From positions 1-64,000 of the forward strand of contig DAIDHI010000105.1 in NCBI GenBank assembly GCA_027452025.1: a stretch of 64,000 bases of DNA, in the 5' to 3' direction. Source of the stretch: Elusimicrobiota bacterium. GTDB lineage: Bacteria > Elusimicrobiota > Elusimicrobia > UBA1565 > UBA9628. The notes below the pieces were generated by a model. It had not been told where the DNA came from. It did not search any database and was given only the letters and a program-made list of their open reading frames with translations. The position numbers and the translations under genes were made by a program. Each line of letters begins with the position of its first letter. Position 1 is the stretch's first letter. Shown in pieces: positions 10,387-20,822 of the stretch.

Positions 10387-12195
10387 TACTCCGTGCCTCC
10401 CAGGACCTCGCGCACCGACGTCAGGCCCATCTTCACCTTCTCCAGCCCGTCTTGCACGATCAGGCGCAGGCCCTCCTTCTGCGCCTCGGCGCGCACGGGA
10501 TCGGCGGCCACTTCCTTGAGGGCGAAGGCGCGCAGGTGATCGCTCATGACGAGCAGCTCGTGCAGGCCGACGCGGCCCTTGTAGCCCAGGTTCTTGCAAT
10601 TCTCGCACGTAACGTCCTTGGGCGGCGGGCCGAAGATCTTGGCGCCGGCGGGAAGATCGACGTTGTTCTCCTTGAAGATCTGGATCTCCTCCGGCGTCGG
10701 GTCGTGCGGGACTTTGCATTTCTCGCACAAGCGCCGCGAGAGGCGCTGGGCCATGATCGCCTTCATGGTCGTGGCCACCATGAAGGCCGGCAGGCCCATG
10801 TCGGTCAGGCGCGAGATCGCCGAGCTGGCGTCATTGGTGTGGATCGTGGAAAAAACCAGATGTCCCGTCATGGCGGCTTCCATGGCGATGTGGGCCGTCT
10901 CCTCATCGCGGATCTCGCCGACCATGATCACGTCGGGATCCAGGCGCAGGAAGGAGCGCAGCGCTGTGGCGAAGTCGAATTTCTTGCCCTCGCCGAGCTT
11001 GAGGTCGGGGTTGACGGGCACCTGCACGATGCCGTCGAGATTGTATTCGACAGGGTTTTCGGCGGTGAGAATCTTTATATCGGGCCGGTTGACGTGGTTG
11101 AGCGCGGCGTAGAGCGTGGTGGATTTGCCGGAGCCCGTGGGGCCGCAGACGAGGATGAGGCCGAAGTTCTTCTTGCCGCCGATGCCCTTGAGCAGCCCCA
11201 AGAATCTGTCGAGGGTATCCTTCAAGAAGCCCATCTTCATGATGTCGACCTGCACCGACTTGCGGTCGAGGATGCGCATGACGCAGGACTCGCCGTAGAC
11301 CGTGGGCACCATTTCGACGCGAAATTCGATCGGATTGCCCTGGGCCAGGATCTGGATGCGGCCCGACTGCGGGATGCGCCGCTCCGTGATGTTCATCGAG
11401 TTCGTCATGATCTTGATCTTGGCCGCCACGGCGCTGCGAAAGCCCCAGGGGATCGTGAAGGGCCCGGGCAAGAGCTGCCCGTCCACGCGGTAGCGCAGCA
11501 GTATCTTCGAATTCTTGCCCGTGGCGTCCTCGAAGGGCTCGATGTGGATGTCCGAGGCCTTGATCGAGAGGGCGCCCAGGATCACGGCGTTGACGAGCTT
11601 TTCGACCTCGGGGGCCGAAGCGTCCACCTCCGTGATCTCGGTCTTCTGATCCTCCCTCTGGACCTCGATGCTGCCCTCGCCGCCCGCGGAGACCTCGGCG
11701 CCTTCCTTGGTCTTGTCGACCACGTCGGCGATGAGCTTGCTCACCACCATGCCCTCGCCGCGCCCATAGGCGGCGTCGAGGGCCGAGAGGATGTCCTGGG
11801 GCAGGGCGAGGTAGGGCTGGATCTCGAGCCCGGTGCGCAGGGCGAGGTCCTCGGAGACGAAGAAATCGCGCGGGTCGGCCATCGCCACGAAAAGGACGCT
11901 CTCCTCCTTGGCGAACGGGATCGCCAGATGGCGCTTGGCCACGGCCTCGGGGATGATCTTGGCCGTCTCCGCCTCGACGTCCATCTGCGACAAGTCCACG
12001 GCCTTGACCTGCCACTCCTCGGAGAGGCACTTGAGCAGCTGCGGCTTGCTCATCAGGCTCGCGTCGAGCACGGCCTGCTGAAGGGGCTTTCCGGCCCTCT
12101 GCGCGGCGTCCTCGACCTGCTTGAGCTGCTCGACCGAGAGCAGCTTGCGCTCGGTCAGGATCTCCGAGACGGTCTTGCGCCGCTGCAGCCCGCCT

Positions 12196-12206
<11 letters not shown>
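10386..12206 (-). CDS. pilB: Type IV pilus assembly / type II secretion ATPase (PilB/GspE)
   Basis: Hexameric ATPase at the inner membrane that drives pilin polymerisation. The 606-residue protein has an N-terminal GspEII/MshEN-like region (LLSVEQLKQVEDAAQRAGKPLQQAVLD), a linker, then the core ATPase. The core shows IHIEP-like DIHIEPFED, Walker A GPTGSGKSTT, Asp box, Walker B VIMVGEIRDEETAHIA, His box STIHTNDAS, and a tetracysteine zinc site (CEKC and CENC). The GSKST-type MshEN region could bind cyclic di-GMP, which would fit the downstream HD-GYP gene. The start has GGAGA seven bases upstream and overlaps the end of mcmA1 by 11 bases. Confidence 0.94.
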
Positions 12207-13775
<1,569 letters not shown>

Positions 13776-13779
<4 letters not shown>

Positions 13780-14114
13780 GCGATCTCCATTTGGTCGCCC
13801 GGGGCGACGGACCCGGCCAGGCTCCCGCCGGCCAGCTCGAGCACGCTGTGGGCGCGCAGGACCCAGGGCGAGACGCGCCACGGCTTGAGGTCCTCGATGA
13901 CGCGGACCACCTTGAGCTTCTTGTCGAGAAAAAGCACGTCGATCGAAAATTTCATGAAAAAGGTGTGGATCATCGGGCAGGGAATGATCCAGAGGCCCTC
14001 GCCGAGCTCGAGCGCGGCTTTCCCCAATAAACCACGGCTGCGGGACTGGTACGTCTCGGCCTTGCCGACCTTCGTCGCGACGGGCCGTCCGTGGGTTCGG
14101 TTGAAGGCGACCAT
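13776..14114 (-). CDS. DUF192 family small protein
   Basis: A 112-residue single-domain protein of the DUF192 family, whose biochemical role is not established. The family pattern is clear: SRGLLGKAAL, GEGLWIIPCPMIHTFFMKFSIDVLFLD, and PGDQMEI at the end. There is no signal peptide, unlike many members. The track begins at ATG 14126, but that ATG overlaps the likely -10 hexamer TAAAAT (14125-14130); the Met four residues later (14114) is a better start if the message is leaderless, as for neighbours. It heads the mutase operon. Confidence 0.8.
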
Positions 14115-14124
14115 GGCCGCCGCC

Positions 14125-14130
14125 ATTTTA
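14125..14130 (-). promoter_or_regulatory. -10 element of the DUF192-mcm-pilB operon
   Basis: TAAAAT on the minus strand, ten bases before ATG 14114 and overlapping the alternative ATG 14126. The long palindrome 14145-14208 lies where a -35 region would be. Confidence 0.4.
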
Positions 14131-14144
14131 ACAAACTAATGCGA

Positions 14145-14208
14145 AGGGTGTCAGACGTTGACTTGTTGACTTGTCTAGACAAGTCAACAAGTCAACGTCT
14201 GACACCCT
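14145..14208. repeat. Perfect 64-bp palindrome, family copy 1
   Basis: Two 32-base arms with no loop, centred on TCTAGA; the arm reads AGGGTGTCAGACGTTGACTT.. from outside inwards. It starts six bases behind the stop codon of the 14215-16293 gene and ends just upstream of the next -10 box. The same outer 27 bases recur at 32604-32662. In RNA it would make a very long hairpin and may act as terminator or 3'-end stabiliser. It looks like a REP/MITE-type mobile palindrome. Confidence 0.9.
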
Positions 14209-14214
14209 GGTGAT

Positions 14215-16293
14215 TCAGTCGCTGAGAGGAAGGGGCTGCATGAAGCGCCGGTTGAGCTCGGCGTAGCGCCGCAACTCGGGCTTCTGGAACACGGCGGCGT
14301 TGAGGAGGTAGCGGCGAGCCACGGACGCCGCCCCTTTGCCGGAACCGTTGATCGTGGAGAGAAAGTCGGCCGCGACGGAGGTCGGGTCCACCAGGCTCAA
14401 GATCAGCTTCATCGCGTCGTCGTAGCTCAGGCGGCTGCTGGCCTGTCCCGAGATTAGGCGCACGAGGGCCGAGGTCCGCGCCTGGGCCGTCGCCGCCTCC
14501 TTGATCTTCTCGAAATCGCGCACCACGGCCTCGGCGCGAGCCTCCAGGAACTGGGCGGCGGAGACGTCGGAGGGATTAGACACCGTCTGCCCGGAGATGA
14601 CCTCTTGCATGAGCTCCCGGCTGTGACCGGCCAGGGACTGCGCGAAAGCCTCGAGGATTCGGGCCGGAGACGCCGCGACCAGCTCCTCGATCGCCTTCTT
14701 TCCGAGCACGACCGTCAGCGTGGCCTCCCCGGTGAAGCCCTTTTTCTCGGTCCCGGCGGGAAGCTCCACGGGAGGCGGAACGACGACGGGCCGCATCACA
14801 TCGGCCGTTTCCCGGGTCATCTTTAGGGCCTTGCGGCGGCTGGCGCGGAGATAGCCCTCCTGCCGGACATAGACGACCATCGGTTCTCCGTCGGCGCCGC
14901 CCGCCTTCACGACCGAGACCCCCGTGACGCTGCGCTGCACCTGCACGCGCTTCAGGTTGCCGTCCATGCCAGGAAAGTCGATCATCCCGCGCGAGTAGCC
15001 GACCGAGGCCGAGCGCAGGTCCAGCTCGCCCTGCGCCGGGTCGCGCGTGACGAAGCGGTCCTCGGAGCGCGATTTCGTGTGGTCGTAGTTGAGGAACATG
15101 GGCAGGCGGATATGCACGTAGCGCAACGTGCTTTTCTGGCGGTCGGCGCCGGCGAAGCTCGCGGAGGCTCCCATGGCGGCGCCGTTGGCGTCGGAAAGGC
15201 CGTCCAAGAAAGCGCGGATGCCGGCGTCGCGTCCGCCCAGCGGCAGGTCCTTGCGCAGCGCCGCCGGAGAAATCGCCGCGAGGTCTCCGTGCAGCGCGCG
15301 CTGCAGGCCCTCCATTTGGGCCTGATCGTTGGGATTGAGCAGATATTCCAAAACAACCTGGTCGGAGGTCGAGTCGGCGCTCGACGCCTCGAAGACGGCG
15401 GAAAGATACGTGTTGAGCGCGTCGGCCGCCGCCACCACGCCGACGTCGGCCACGGGCTTGCTCAGGGCGCGGGCCATGGCCTTTTCCACGTCCGGCTTGC
15501 CGGCGTTGATCGCCGGCAGGGGCGAGCCGATGATCTGCCCGTCCAAGGTCCGCGCCTGGATGCGGTCGATGCGCACCCGGAAGCGCAGGACGTCGGGGCT
15601 CATGCGATAGAGGGTGGCCATGCCGCCGCGCTGCTTGGAATATGTCAGCGACAGGATGAAGGCGCCGCTCAGAGCCGGCGAGCTGGGATAAAAGCCGGCC
15701 TGGGGTCCGATGCCGATCTGAAAGGACGCCGGGATCTTCCAAAGCTCGCCCACCTCCATCTTGGAGATGCGCTTGGCGCTCAGCGGAAAGGCGGTCTTGA
15801 AGCTGGTGACCTTGACGAGCTTGCCGAGTTGCTGGCAGGAATTGTCGTTTTGCAGCGGGCGAATGACGAGCGACTGGCCCTGGAACTCGCTGCTGAAGAA
15901 CATGGTCAGAGGCGCCGGGCCGGTCGTGTGCAAGAGCTTGCGCGAGTAGCCCATCGACAGGTCGATGTTGAGGCTGTCGATGAGGGCCAGCTGGCCGGAA
16001 GGATAACGGTAAAATTGGCGGCTGGCGCTGTTGGTGCCTCCGACGAGGAAGCCGTTTTCCCCCTGCTGCCGGCTCTGGCCCAAGCCGTTGTTGTCGCGGT
16101 AGCCGGCCTCGAAGGGGATCTTGTCGCAGATCTGGTGGAAGCCGCGGTTTTGCAGCTGGTCGTTGAAGCCGAGGACGGCGACGGCTTCCGGGCTGTCGTC
16201 GGCGAAGGCTCCCGAGGGATCGGCCGGCGTCCACGGCGTCTGAGTCGCCGCGGCGGCCAAAGACGCTATAAGGGGAAGCGCCGTCAAGATCAT
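14215..16293 (-). CDS. Large secreted protein of unknown function
   Basis: A 692-residue protein with a short signal sequence (LTALPLIASLAAAATQ). I recognise no family. Residues about 40-230 are beta-rich with a repeated FxxGYRDNNGLGQSRQQGENGF-like region and aromatic strands. The middle (about 270-420) is Ala-rich and helical. The C-terminal third contains helical stretches (AIEELVAASPARILEAFAQSL, SAAQFLEARAEAVVRDFEKIKEAA). Two Cys lie in DKIP and NDNSC contexts in the first part and could pair after export. It is monocistronic, with TAGAAT six bases before the ATG and a long palindrome right after its stop. Confidence 0.6.
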   Translation of the reverse strand: MILTALPLIASLAAAATQTPWTPADPSGAFADDSPEAVAVLGFNDQLQNRGFHQICDKIPFEAGYRDNNGLGQSRQQGENGFLVGGTNSASRQFYRYPSGQLALIDSLNIDLSMGYSRKLLHTTGPAPLTMFFSSEFQGQSLVIRPLQNDNSCQQLGKLVKVTSFKTAFPLSAKRISKMEVGELWKIPASFQIGIGPQAGFYPSSPALSGAFILSLTYSKQRGGMATLYRMSPDVLRFRVRIDRIQARTLDGQIIGSPLPAINAGKPDVEKAMARALSKPVADVGVVAAADALNTYLSAVFEASSADSTSDQVVLEYLLNPNDQAQMEGLQRALHGDLAAISPAALRKDLPLGGRDAGIRAFLDGLSDANGAAMGASASFAGADRQKSTLRYVHIRLPMFLNYDHTKSRSEDRFVTRDPAQGELDLRSASVGYSRGMIDFPGMDGNLKRVQVQRSVTGVSVVKAGGADGEPMVVYVRQEGYLRASRRKALKMTRETADVMRPVVVPPPVELPAGTEKKGFTGEATLTVVLGKKAIEELVAASPARILEAFAQSLAGHSRELMQEVISGQTVSNPSDVSAAQFLEARAEAVVRDFEKIKEAATAQARTSALVRLISGQASSRLSYDDAMKLILSLVDPTSVAADFLSTINGSGKGAASVARRYLLNAAVFQKPELRRYAELNRRFMQPLPLSD

Positions 16294-16299
16294 GGGGTT

Positions 16300-16305
16300 A
16301 TTCTA
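16300..16305 (-). promoter_or_regulatory. -10 element of the 14215-16293 gene
   Basis: TAGAAT on the minus strand six bases before ATG 16293; no Shine-Dalgarno sequence between. Confidence 0.55.
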
Positions 16306-16344
16306 GCCTGCGCGCTGGAAGTCCGCCTGGGCCATTAGGGGCCC

Positions 16345-16376
16345 GCCCGGCGGTCCAATGGACCCGGAAGGTCCGG
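16345..16376. other. GC-rich inverted repeats behind the subtilase gene
   Basis: Alternative short stems (GGTCC-aat-GGACC and GGACC-cggaa-GGTCC) directly after the stop of the subtilase. No T-tract follows. A possible weak or Rho-type 3' end; low confidence. Confidence 0.25.
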
Positions 16377-18041
16377 TCAGCGGATGACGGCGAGGCGGCC
16401 CATGGTGTGGCCGGCCGAGGTGGAGACCTCGAAAATGTAGGTGCCCGAGGCGACGTAATTGCCGTCGCTGTTCTTGCCGTCCCAGGTCTGGCCCGAGAGC
16501 TGGCGCACGAACTCCCCCGCCGTGTTGTAGATCTTGATCGAGGGCGAGGAGCCCTGCAGCGACGCGGGGATGGTGATCGTCACGTCGCCCTGCTGGGAAA
16601 CGTGGAAGGGATTGGGGAAAGCGATCGCTTTCTGGTCGCCGGTGAAAGTGGCGAGCGTTCCGTCGATCAAGAGGCGCAGCGTCCTGAAACCGTCCGCCCG
16701 GCCCGCCCCCTGCATGGTCGAGGAGGCCCCGACGCTCTGAGCGCCGCCGCGAATATCCGTCTCGATTTGAGCCGGCGTGGTCGCCTGCTTGGCCGAGAGG
16801 ATCAGCGCCATCAGACCGGCGACGTGGGGAGTCGAAAAGGACGTCCCCGTGGCGCCGCTGGTGTAGTTGCCGTTGATCGTCGTCGTTTCGACGTTTTCGC
16901 CGGGCGCGACGACGCCGTGGTTGGCGAGCTCCGGCCCCCCGTTGGAAAACCACGAGATGCCGTCGCTGCCGTTGACGGAGCCGACGGGCATGATGCCGAC
17001 CGGGCTCGTTCCTTGGCCGGCGCAGTTGGCGGGCTCGTCGATCCCCGTCGGCGCGGGGTTATTCATCCCCGTCGTCGCGCCTTCGTTGCCGGCGGCGATG
17101 GCGAACGGAATGCCCGCCGCCACGGCGTTGTCGATGTCGGTTTGCAGAATCCCGGCGCCCAAGGTGCCGTCGCCGCTCGAGCAGACGGCGCCGGCCGCTC
17201 CCAGGCTCATGCTCACCACGACGTGCCCGGCCGCCCCGCTGTTTTGGAGCGTATTCTTCGCGTAATTGATGGCCTTGTCCACGGTGACGTCGTCGGTGAC
17301 GCAGCTATGGCCGGCCGCGTCCGAGCAGTCGGAGTTGCAGTCGGCGCTGTTGAAGACCCGAAGAGAGATCAGCTGCGCGCCCCAGGACATCCCCGCGATG
17401 CCCGTGCCGTTGTTGGCGGCGGCGCCGGCGATGCCGGAGGTTTCCGTGCCGTGCTCGCAAGCGGCGACGGGCAGCGAGTCCTGATGCTGCTGCCCGCTGT
17501 TGTCGGGGTCGAAGAACTGGCTGGCGATCGAAGGAGTGGAGACGTCGATGAGCTTGGGATGCAGGTCCGGGTGCGTGCCCTCGATGCCGGTGTCGATGAT
17601 GGCGATCGTGACCTTGCTCGTGCTTCCCGTCTCGTAATCCCACGCCGCCGGCATATCCATTTGGCCGAAAGACGTCTGCAGAGGAAACGACGGATCGTCG
17701 GGGACCTTCACGGGCCGATAGGCGTGGTCGGGAGCGACGCTGAGCACTCCATGGAGGGACGACAGCATTCGGATTCCGGTATCCACGGGCATCCCCGACG
17801 ACAGCCGCACCAGCGTCCACCCCGACGGCAGCTGCTCCCCGATCGCGGCCCCGGACTGGCCGACGATAGACGCCTCGTCCGGCAAGGTCGTCCCCGACGA
17901 GAAGCGCACCAGCAGCTGTCCGGAAACGACCTCGATCGAGCCCCCCAAACCTTTCGGCGACACGGCGCGGATCTTCTCCGTCTTGAGCGCGCTCGCGGGG
18001 GCAGCCAGCAGCAGCGCCGCGATTACGGCCGCGCCGCGCAT
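16377..18041 (-). CDS. Secreted subtilisin-like serine protease (S8) with FlgD-like C-terminal domain
   Basis: A 554-residue exported protease. The signal peptide is MRGAAVIAALLLAAPASA. A propeptide-like region reaches to about residue 110. The catalytic domain shows Asp in IAIIDTGIEGTHPDL, His in EHGTETSGIAGA and Ser in GTSFSTPHVAGLMAL. The last 70 residues (ITIPASLQGSSPSIKIYNTAGE, WDGKNSDGNYVASGTYIF) match a FlgD-type Ig domain, often found at the end of secreted proteins in this kind of bacterium. ATG 18041 is taken because the signal peptide begins there; it lies 19 bases inside the HAD gene. Last gene of the efp operon. Confidence 0.9.
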   Translation of the reverse strand: MRGAAVIAALLLAAPASALKTEKIRAVSPKGLGGSIEVVSGQLLVRFSSGTTLPDEASIVGQSGAAIGEQLPSGWTLVRLSSGMPVDTGIRMLSSLHGVLSVAPDHAYRPVKVPDDPSFPLQTSFGQMDMPAAWDYETGSTSKVTIAIIDTGIEGTHPDLHPKLIDVSTPSIASQFFDPDNSGQQHQDSLPVAACEHGTETSGIAGAAANNGTGIAGMSWGAQLISLRVFNSADCNSDCSDAAGHSCVTDDVTVDKAINYAKNTLQNSGAAGHVVVSMSLGAAGAVCSSGDGTLGAGILQTDIDNAVAAGIPFAIAAGNEGATTGMNNPAPTGIDEPANCAGQGTSPVGIMPVGSVNGSDGISWFSNGGPELANHGVVAPGENVETTTINGNYTSGATGTSFSTPHVAGLMALILSAKQATTPAQIETDIRGGAQSVGASSTMQGAGRADGFRTLRLLIDGTLATFTGDQKAIAFPNPFHVSQQGDVTITIPASLQGSSPSIKIYNTAGEFVRQLSGQTWDGKNSDGNYVASGTYIFEVSTSAGHTMGRLAVIR

Positions 18042-18721
18042 GCCTCGTTTTCCTTGCGGATGATGCCGATCAGATCGTAGATGTCGCCCAGCTCGAACTC
18101 CGCGCCCGACTCCTTCGTGTCGAAGGTGTCGCCGTATTTGGCCCAGGCCGTGCGCAGGCCGACGTTCTTGGCGCCGACCATGTCGCGCTCGGCCCAGTCG
18201 CCGACCATGACGGTCTCCCCGGGCTTGGTGCCGAGCAGCTGAACGGCTTTCAGGAAGCCCTGCGGCGCGGGCTTCTTGGCGCCGGCGTCCTCGGCCGTGA
18301 CGACGTGGTCGAAGGAGTGGTGCAGGCCCAGGCCCACGATGCGCAGCCAGACCTCCAGGCGCGGCGCGTCGCTGACGACGGCCCGGCCGATGCCCATCTT
18401 CATGAGCTCGGCCAGCGTCAGGCCCACGTGCGGGTAGAGCGCCATCGTGCCGGCCTTGGCGCGGCGGTAGCCGACGATCGCCGCCGCCAGGATCTTGGGC
18501 TCGATGCGCCCGTATTCCTTCATGAGGACCTTGTCGAAGATCTTCTGGTCCTCGACGCCGTCCTTCCAATAGATCTCGAAGATCTTCTCGACCATGCTGG
18601 CCTTCTCAACCTTGAGCCCGGCGTCGATCATGCCCTCGACGGCCGAGTCCACGGAGGCCCGCTTCATCTTCATGAAGTCGGTGAGGGTGTTGTCGATGTC
18701 GAAGATGACGGCTTTGATCAT
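18023..18721 (-). CDS. HAD-superfamily hydrolase
   Basis: A 232-residue phosphatase-type haloacid dehalogenase protein. Motif I is FDIDNTLTD with the nucleophile and acid/base Asp. The helical cap (MKMKRASVDSAVEGMID) follows. Motif II Ser is in AVVSDAP, motif III Lys in GAKKPAPQGF and motif IV acids in VMVGDWAERDM. This is the pyrophosphatase/phosphoglycolate-phosphatase-like (YjjG-type) subgroup by cap layout, but the substrate cannot be read from sequence. ATG overlaps the stop of the receiver gene (ATGA). Confidence 0.85.
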   Translation of the reverse strand: MIKAVIFDIDNTLTDFMKMKRASVDSAVEGMIDAGLKVEKASMVEKIFEIYWKDGVEDQKIFDKVLMKEYGRIEPKILAAAIVGYRRAKAGTMALYPHVGLTLAELMKMGIGRAVVSDAPRLEVWLRIVGLGLHHSFDHVVTAEDAGAKKPAPQGFLKAVQLLGTKPGETVMVGDWAERDMVGAKNVGLRTAWAKYGDTFDTKESGAEFELGDIYDLIGIIRKENEACAARP

Positions 18722-19080
18722 GAGGGCAGGAGGTTGCGCACGATCGTGCGCAGCTGCTCGGCCTCGAAGGGCTTGAGGAGAAAGGCGGCCGCGCCCGCGT
18801 CGATGGCGCGCTGGCGCGTCTGCGGGTCGCTCATGCTGGTGCAGAGGATGAAGGGCACGCGCTCGGTCAGGCCCTCGCGCTTGGCCTGGGCGACGAACTC
18901 GAGGCCGGACATGCCGAGCAGGTTGATGTCGGAGATGATCAAGTCGAAGGGCTTGCCTTGGAGCGCGCTCTGCGCCTCTTCCATGCTCGCGCAGGCCGTG
19001 ATCTCGAAGTCCTTGAGCAGAAGGGCCATGAGCTCTTGGTAGCCGGCGTCGTCTTCGACGACCAGGACCCGTCGGCTCAC
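18718..19080 (-). CDS. Single-domain response regulator (receiver)
   Basis: A 120-residue CheY-like receiver without output domain. The acidic pair VVEDD, phospho-acceptor Asp in IISDINLLGMSGLEF, Ser/Thr switch in CTSMSD and Lys in LLKPFEAEQL are all present, so it should be phosphorylatable. No kinase is adjacent; two kinases lie about 2.6 kb away on the other strand. It starts five bases behind efp. Confidence 0.9.
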   Translation of the reverse strand: MSRRVLVVEDDAGYQELMALLLKDFEITACASMEEAQSALQGKPFDLIISDINLLGMSGLEFVAQAKREGLTERVPFILCTSMSDPQTRQRAIDAGAAAFLLKPFEAEQLRTIVRNLLPS

Positions 19081-19085
19081 CGGGC

Positions 19086-19655
19086 TCAGCGCTCCTGTTT
19101 GACGCGCTCGATGTATTTGCCGGTGCGGGTGTCGACGCGGATGAACTCGCCCTGGTTGACGAACAGAGGAACAGAAATCTCCAACCCCGTGGACAGCACG
19201 GCCTTCTTGTTCATGTTGGACACGGAGTCGCCCTTGACGCCGGGCTCGGCCGACGCGATCTCGAGGACGACATTCGGCGGAAGCTCGATGTTCGTGAGCT
19301 TCTCGTCCACGTAGACGCCCAGGACCATCATGTTGTCCTGCAGGAACCTGGACTGCGCGCCGAGCTTCTCCTTCGGAAAGGAGACCTGTTCGTAGGTCTC
19401 GTTGTCCATGAAAACCGCCATGACGCCCTCGTCGTAGCTGTAGTTGAGCTCGCGCTTGGTGACCGGGACGTCGCGAAACTTTTCCTGCGTGGCAAAGGAG
19501 CGCTCGACCACGCTGCCGGTGGACAGGGAGCGCAGCGTGGTGCGCATCGAGGACTTGGACTGGGACATGCGGTGCATCTGGTAGTCGAGGACCTGCCAGA
19601 TCTGGCCGTCGTATTCGAAAACGGTGCCGGTCTTGAGTTCGGACGCGCTGATCAT
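19086..19655 (-). CDS. efp: Translation elongation factor P, with unusual tip loop
   Basis: Relieves ribosome stalling at polyproline. The 189-residue length and the three-domain layout are normal, with C-terminal signature PGVKGDSVSNMNKKAVLSTGLEISVPLFVNQGE. The domain I loop that normally reads PGKGxA, with the modified Lys, reads MSQSKSSM here. An ungapped alignment puts Gln32 at the tip and Lys34 two residues later. ATG 19655 is preceded by AAGGAGA, one of the few free-standing Shine-Dalgarno sites in the window; the track start 14 codons upstream is rejected. It heads the operon efp-receiver-HAD-subtilase. Confidence 0.94.
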   Translation of the reverse strand: MISASELKTGTVFEYDGQIWQVLDYQMHRMSQSKSSMRTTLRSLSTGSVVERSFATQEKFRDVPVTKRELNYSYDEGVMAVFMDNETYEQVSFPKEKLGAQSRFLQDNMMVLGVYVDEKLTNIELPPNVVLEIASAEPGVKGDSVSNMNKKAVLSTGLEISVPLFVNQGEFIRVDTRTGKYIERVKQER

Positions 19656-19696
19656 GACTATCTCCTTAATCAGTATCAAAAAGGACTGCGACAGCA

Positions 19697-19706
19697 ATGA
19701 TACAAT
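19697..19706. promoter_or_regulatory. Overlapping divergent -10 elements (efp / glycosyltransferase)
   Basis: Plus strand TG-a-TACAAT (TACAAT 19701-19706) stands eight bases before ATG 19715. The minus strand reads TATCAT over 19697-19702 and could serve efp with a leader of about 35-40 bases. A symmetric bidirectional promoter is suggested. Confidence 0.5.
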
Positions 19707-19714
19707 ATTGCCCC

Positions 19715-20716
19715 ATGACTCGTTTAGCCCTCGGCAACGTCGGCGACGTCACGGCGATCCTCATCGGCCGGGTCGGAGACCTCATCGTGTCCACGCCGAT
19801 GCTGCGGGCGCTCAACCGGCATTGGCCGGGCGCTCGCATCCGGCTCGTCGTGCAGAGCGCCTGCGAGGACGCCGCCTCCCTCATCCCCTTCGTCGACGAC
19901 GTGAAGGTCCTGGGGCGCTGGCACAAGGCGGCCTCGCACATCCAGCTCGCCGCCGCGCTCGCGTCCGGGCCCTGCGACCTGCTCGTAGACCTGAACCCCT
20001 CGTTTTCGCGCACCTCCGCGGCGCTGGCCGCCCTCGTGCGCGCGCCGGTCAAGGCGGGCTTTCGAAAAGACCGGCTCGACTCGGTGTTCACCCATCAAGT
20101 CGAGGCGCCGGGCGAGCGCGAGCACATGCTCGAGCGCTACGCCCGCCTGTGCGCGCTGCTGGGCGCGCCCTACGAGCCGCTCATGGAGCTGAGGCTCAAC
20201 CCGGCCGACGAGGCCCGCGCCGAGCGGCACCTCTCCACTCTGGGGCTGCCCGACGGGCCCCGGGTGCTCGTGCATCCGGGCAATTTCAAGAAGTTCGACA
20301 ACCGCTGGCCCGAGGAGAAATTCGTGTCCCTCGTCGACCGCCTTCAGGAGGCCCGGCCCGACCTCCAGACGCTTTTCTTGTCCGGCCCCGGCGAGAAAGA
20401 GCGCGTCGACGCGATCAACGCCGCGCTCAAGAAGCCCTCGCGCGTGCTGCCGGCGATGCCCTTGGGCGTCATCGGCGCCCTGATGCGCCGCGTCGACCTG
20501 TGCCTGCTCAACGTCACCGGCACCACCCACTTGGCCGCGGCCCTGGACGTGCCCACCTTCTGTTTCTACGCGGGCTACACCGACGCCGTCTGGCGCCCGC
20601 GCGGCGCGCGGCATGGCGGCGTGGTCTCGCCTTCGTGGACGTCCTGCCGCGAGATCTCAGTCGACGAGGCCTGGTCGGCGCTGCAGCCCGCCTTGCCCGC
20701 GGCCAAGCGCGCTTAA
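19715..20716 (+). CDS. Glycosyltransferase family 9 (heptosyltransferase-like)
   Basis: Transfers a sugar, typically ADP-heptose, to lipopolysaccharide core at the inner face of the membrane. The 333-residue protein has the GT9 start LIGRVGDLIVSTPMLRAL, the second-domain motif VHPGNFKKFDNRWPEEKFVSL and the donor-binding C-terminal pattern NVTGTTHLAAALDVPTFCFY. I use ATG 19715 rather than the track start at 19697, because the extended -10 box lies exactly between them. Monocistronic. The donor sugar cannot be inferred. Confidence 0.88.
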   Translation: MTRLALGNVGDVTAILIGRVGDLIVSTPMLRALNRHWPGARIRLVVQSACEDAASLIPFVDDVKVLGRWHKAASHIQLAAALASGPCDLLVDLNPSFSRTSAALAALVRAPVKAGFRKDRLDSVFTHQVEAPGEREHMLERYARLCALLGAPYEPLMELRLNPADEARAERHLSTLGLPDGPRVLVHPGNFKKFDNRWPEEKFVSLVDRLQEARPDLQTLFLSGPGEKERVDAINAALKKPSRVLPAMPLGVIGALMRRVDLCLLNVTGTTHLAAALDVPTFCFYAGYTDAVWRPRGARHGGVVSPSWTSCREISVDEAWSALQPALPAAKRA

Positions 20717-20806
20717 TCTCCCGTATCGCCCTCGAGCGGTCTCGCGCGCCGTCGTTTTTTAGTAGTCCATCTATTGCCGTTTGCCATAGCATTTTTCCCA
20801 TATTCC

Positions 20807-20815
20807 TGCTAGAAT
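20807..20815 (+). promoter_or_regulatory. Extended -10 of the HEAT-repeat gene
   Basis: TG-c-TAGAAT, ending seven bases before ATG 20823; AT-rich DNA upstream but no clear -35 and no ribosome site. Confidence 0.6.
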
Positions 20816-20822
20816 TAGCGCC

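Noticed and set aside
10387-10728. N-terminal extension of the GAF/HD-GYP ORF to 10728
   Set aside because: The extra 114 residues are a second frame of pilB; the TAATG overlap with a ribosome site at 10386 gives the real start.
20717-20780. Intrinsic terminator behind the glycosyltransferase gene (T6 at about 20755)
   Set aside because: A T-run is present but the only stem nearby is four base pairs and ten bases away, too weak to call.
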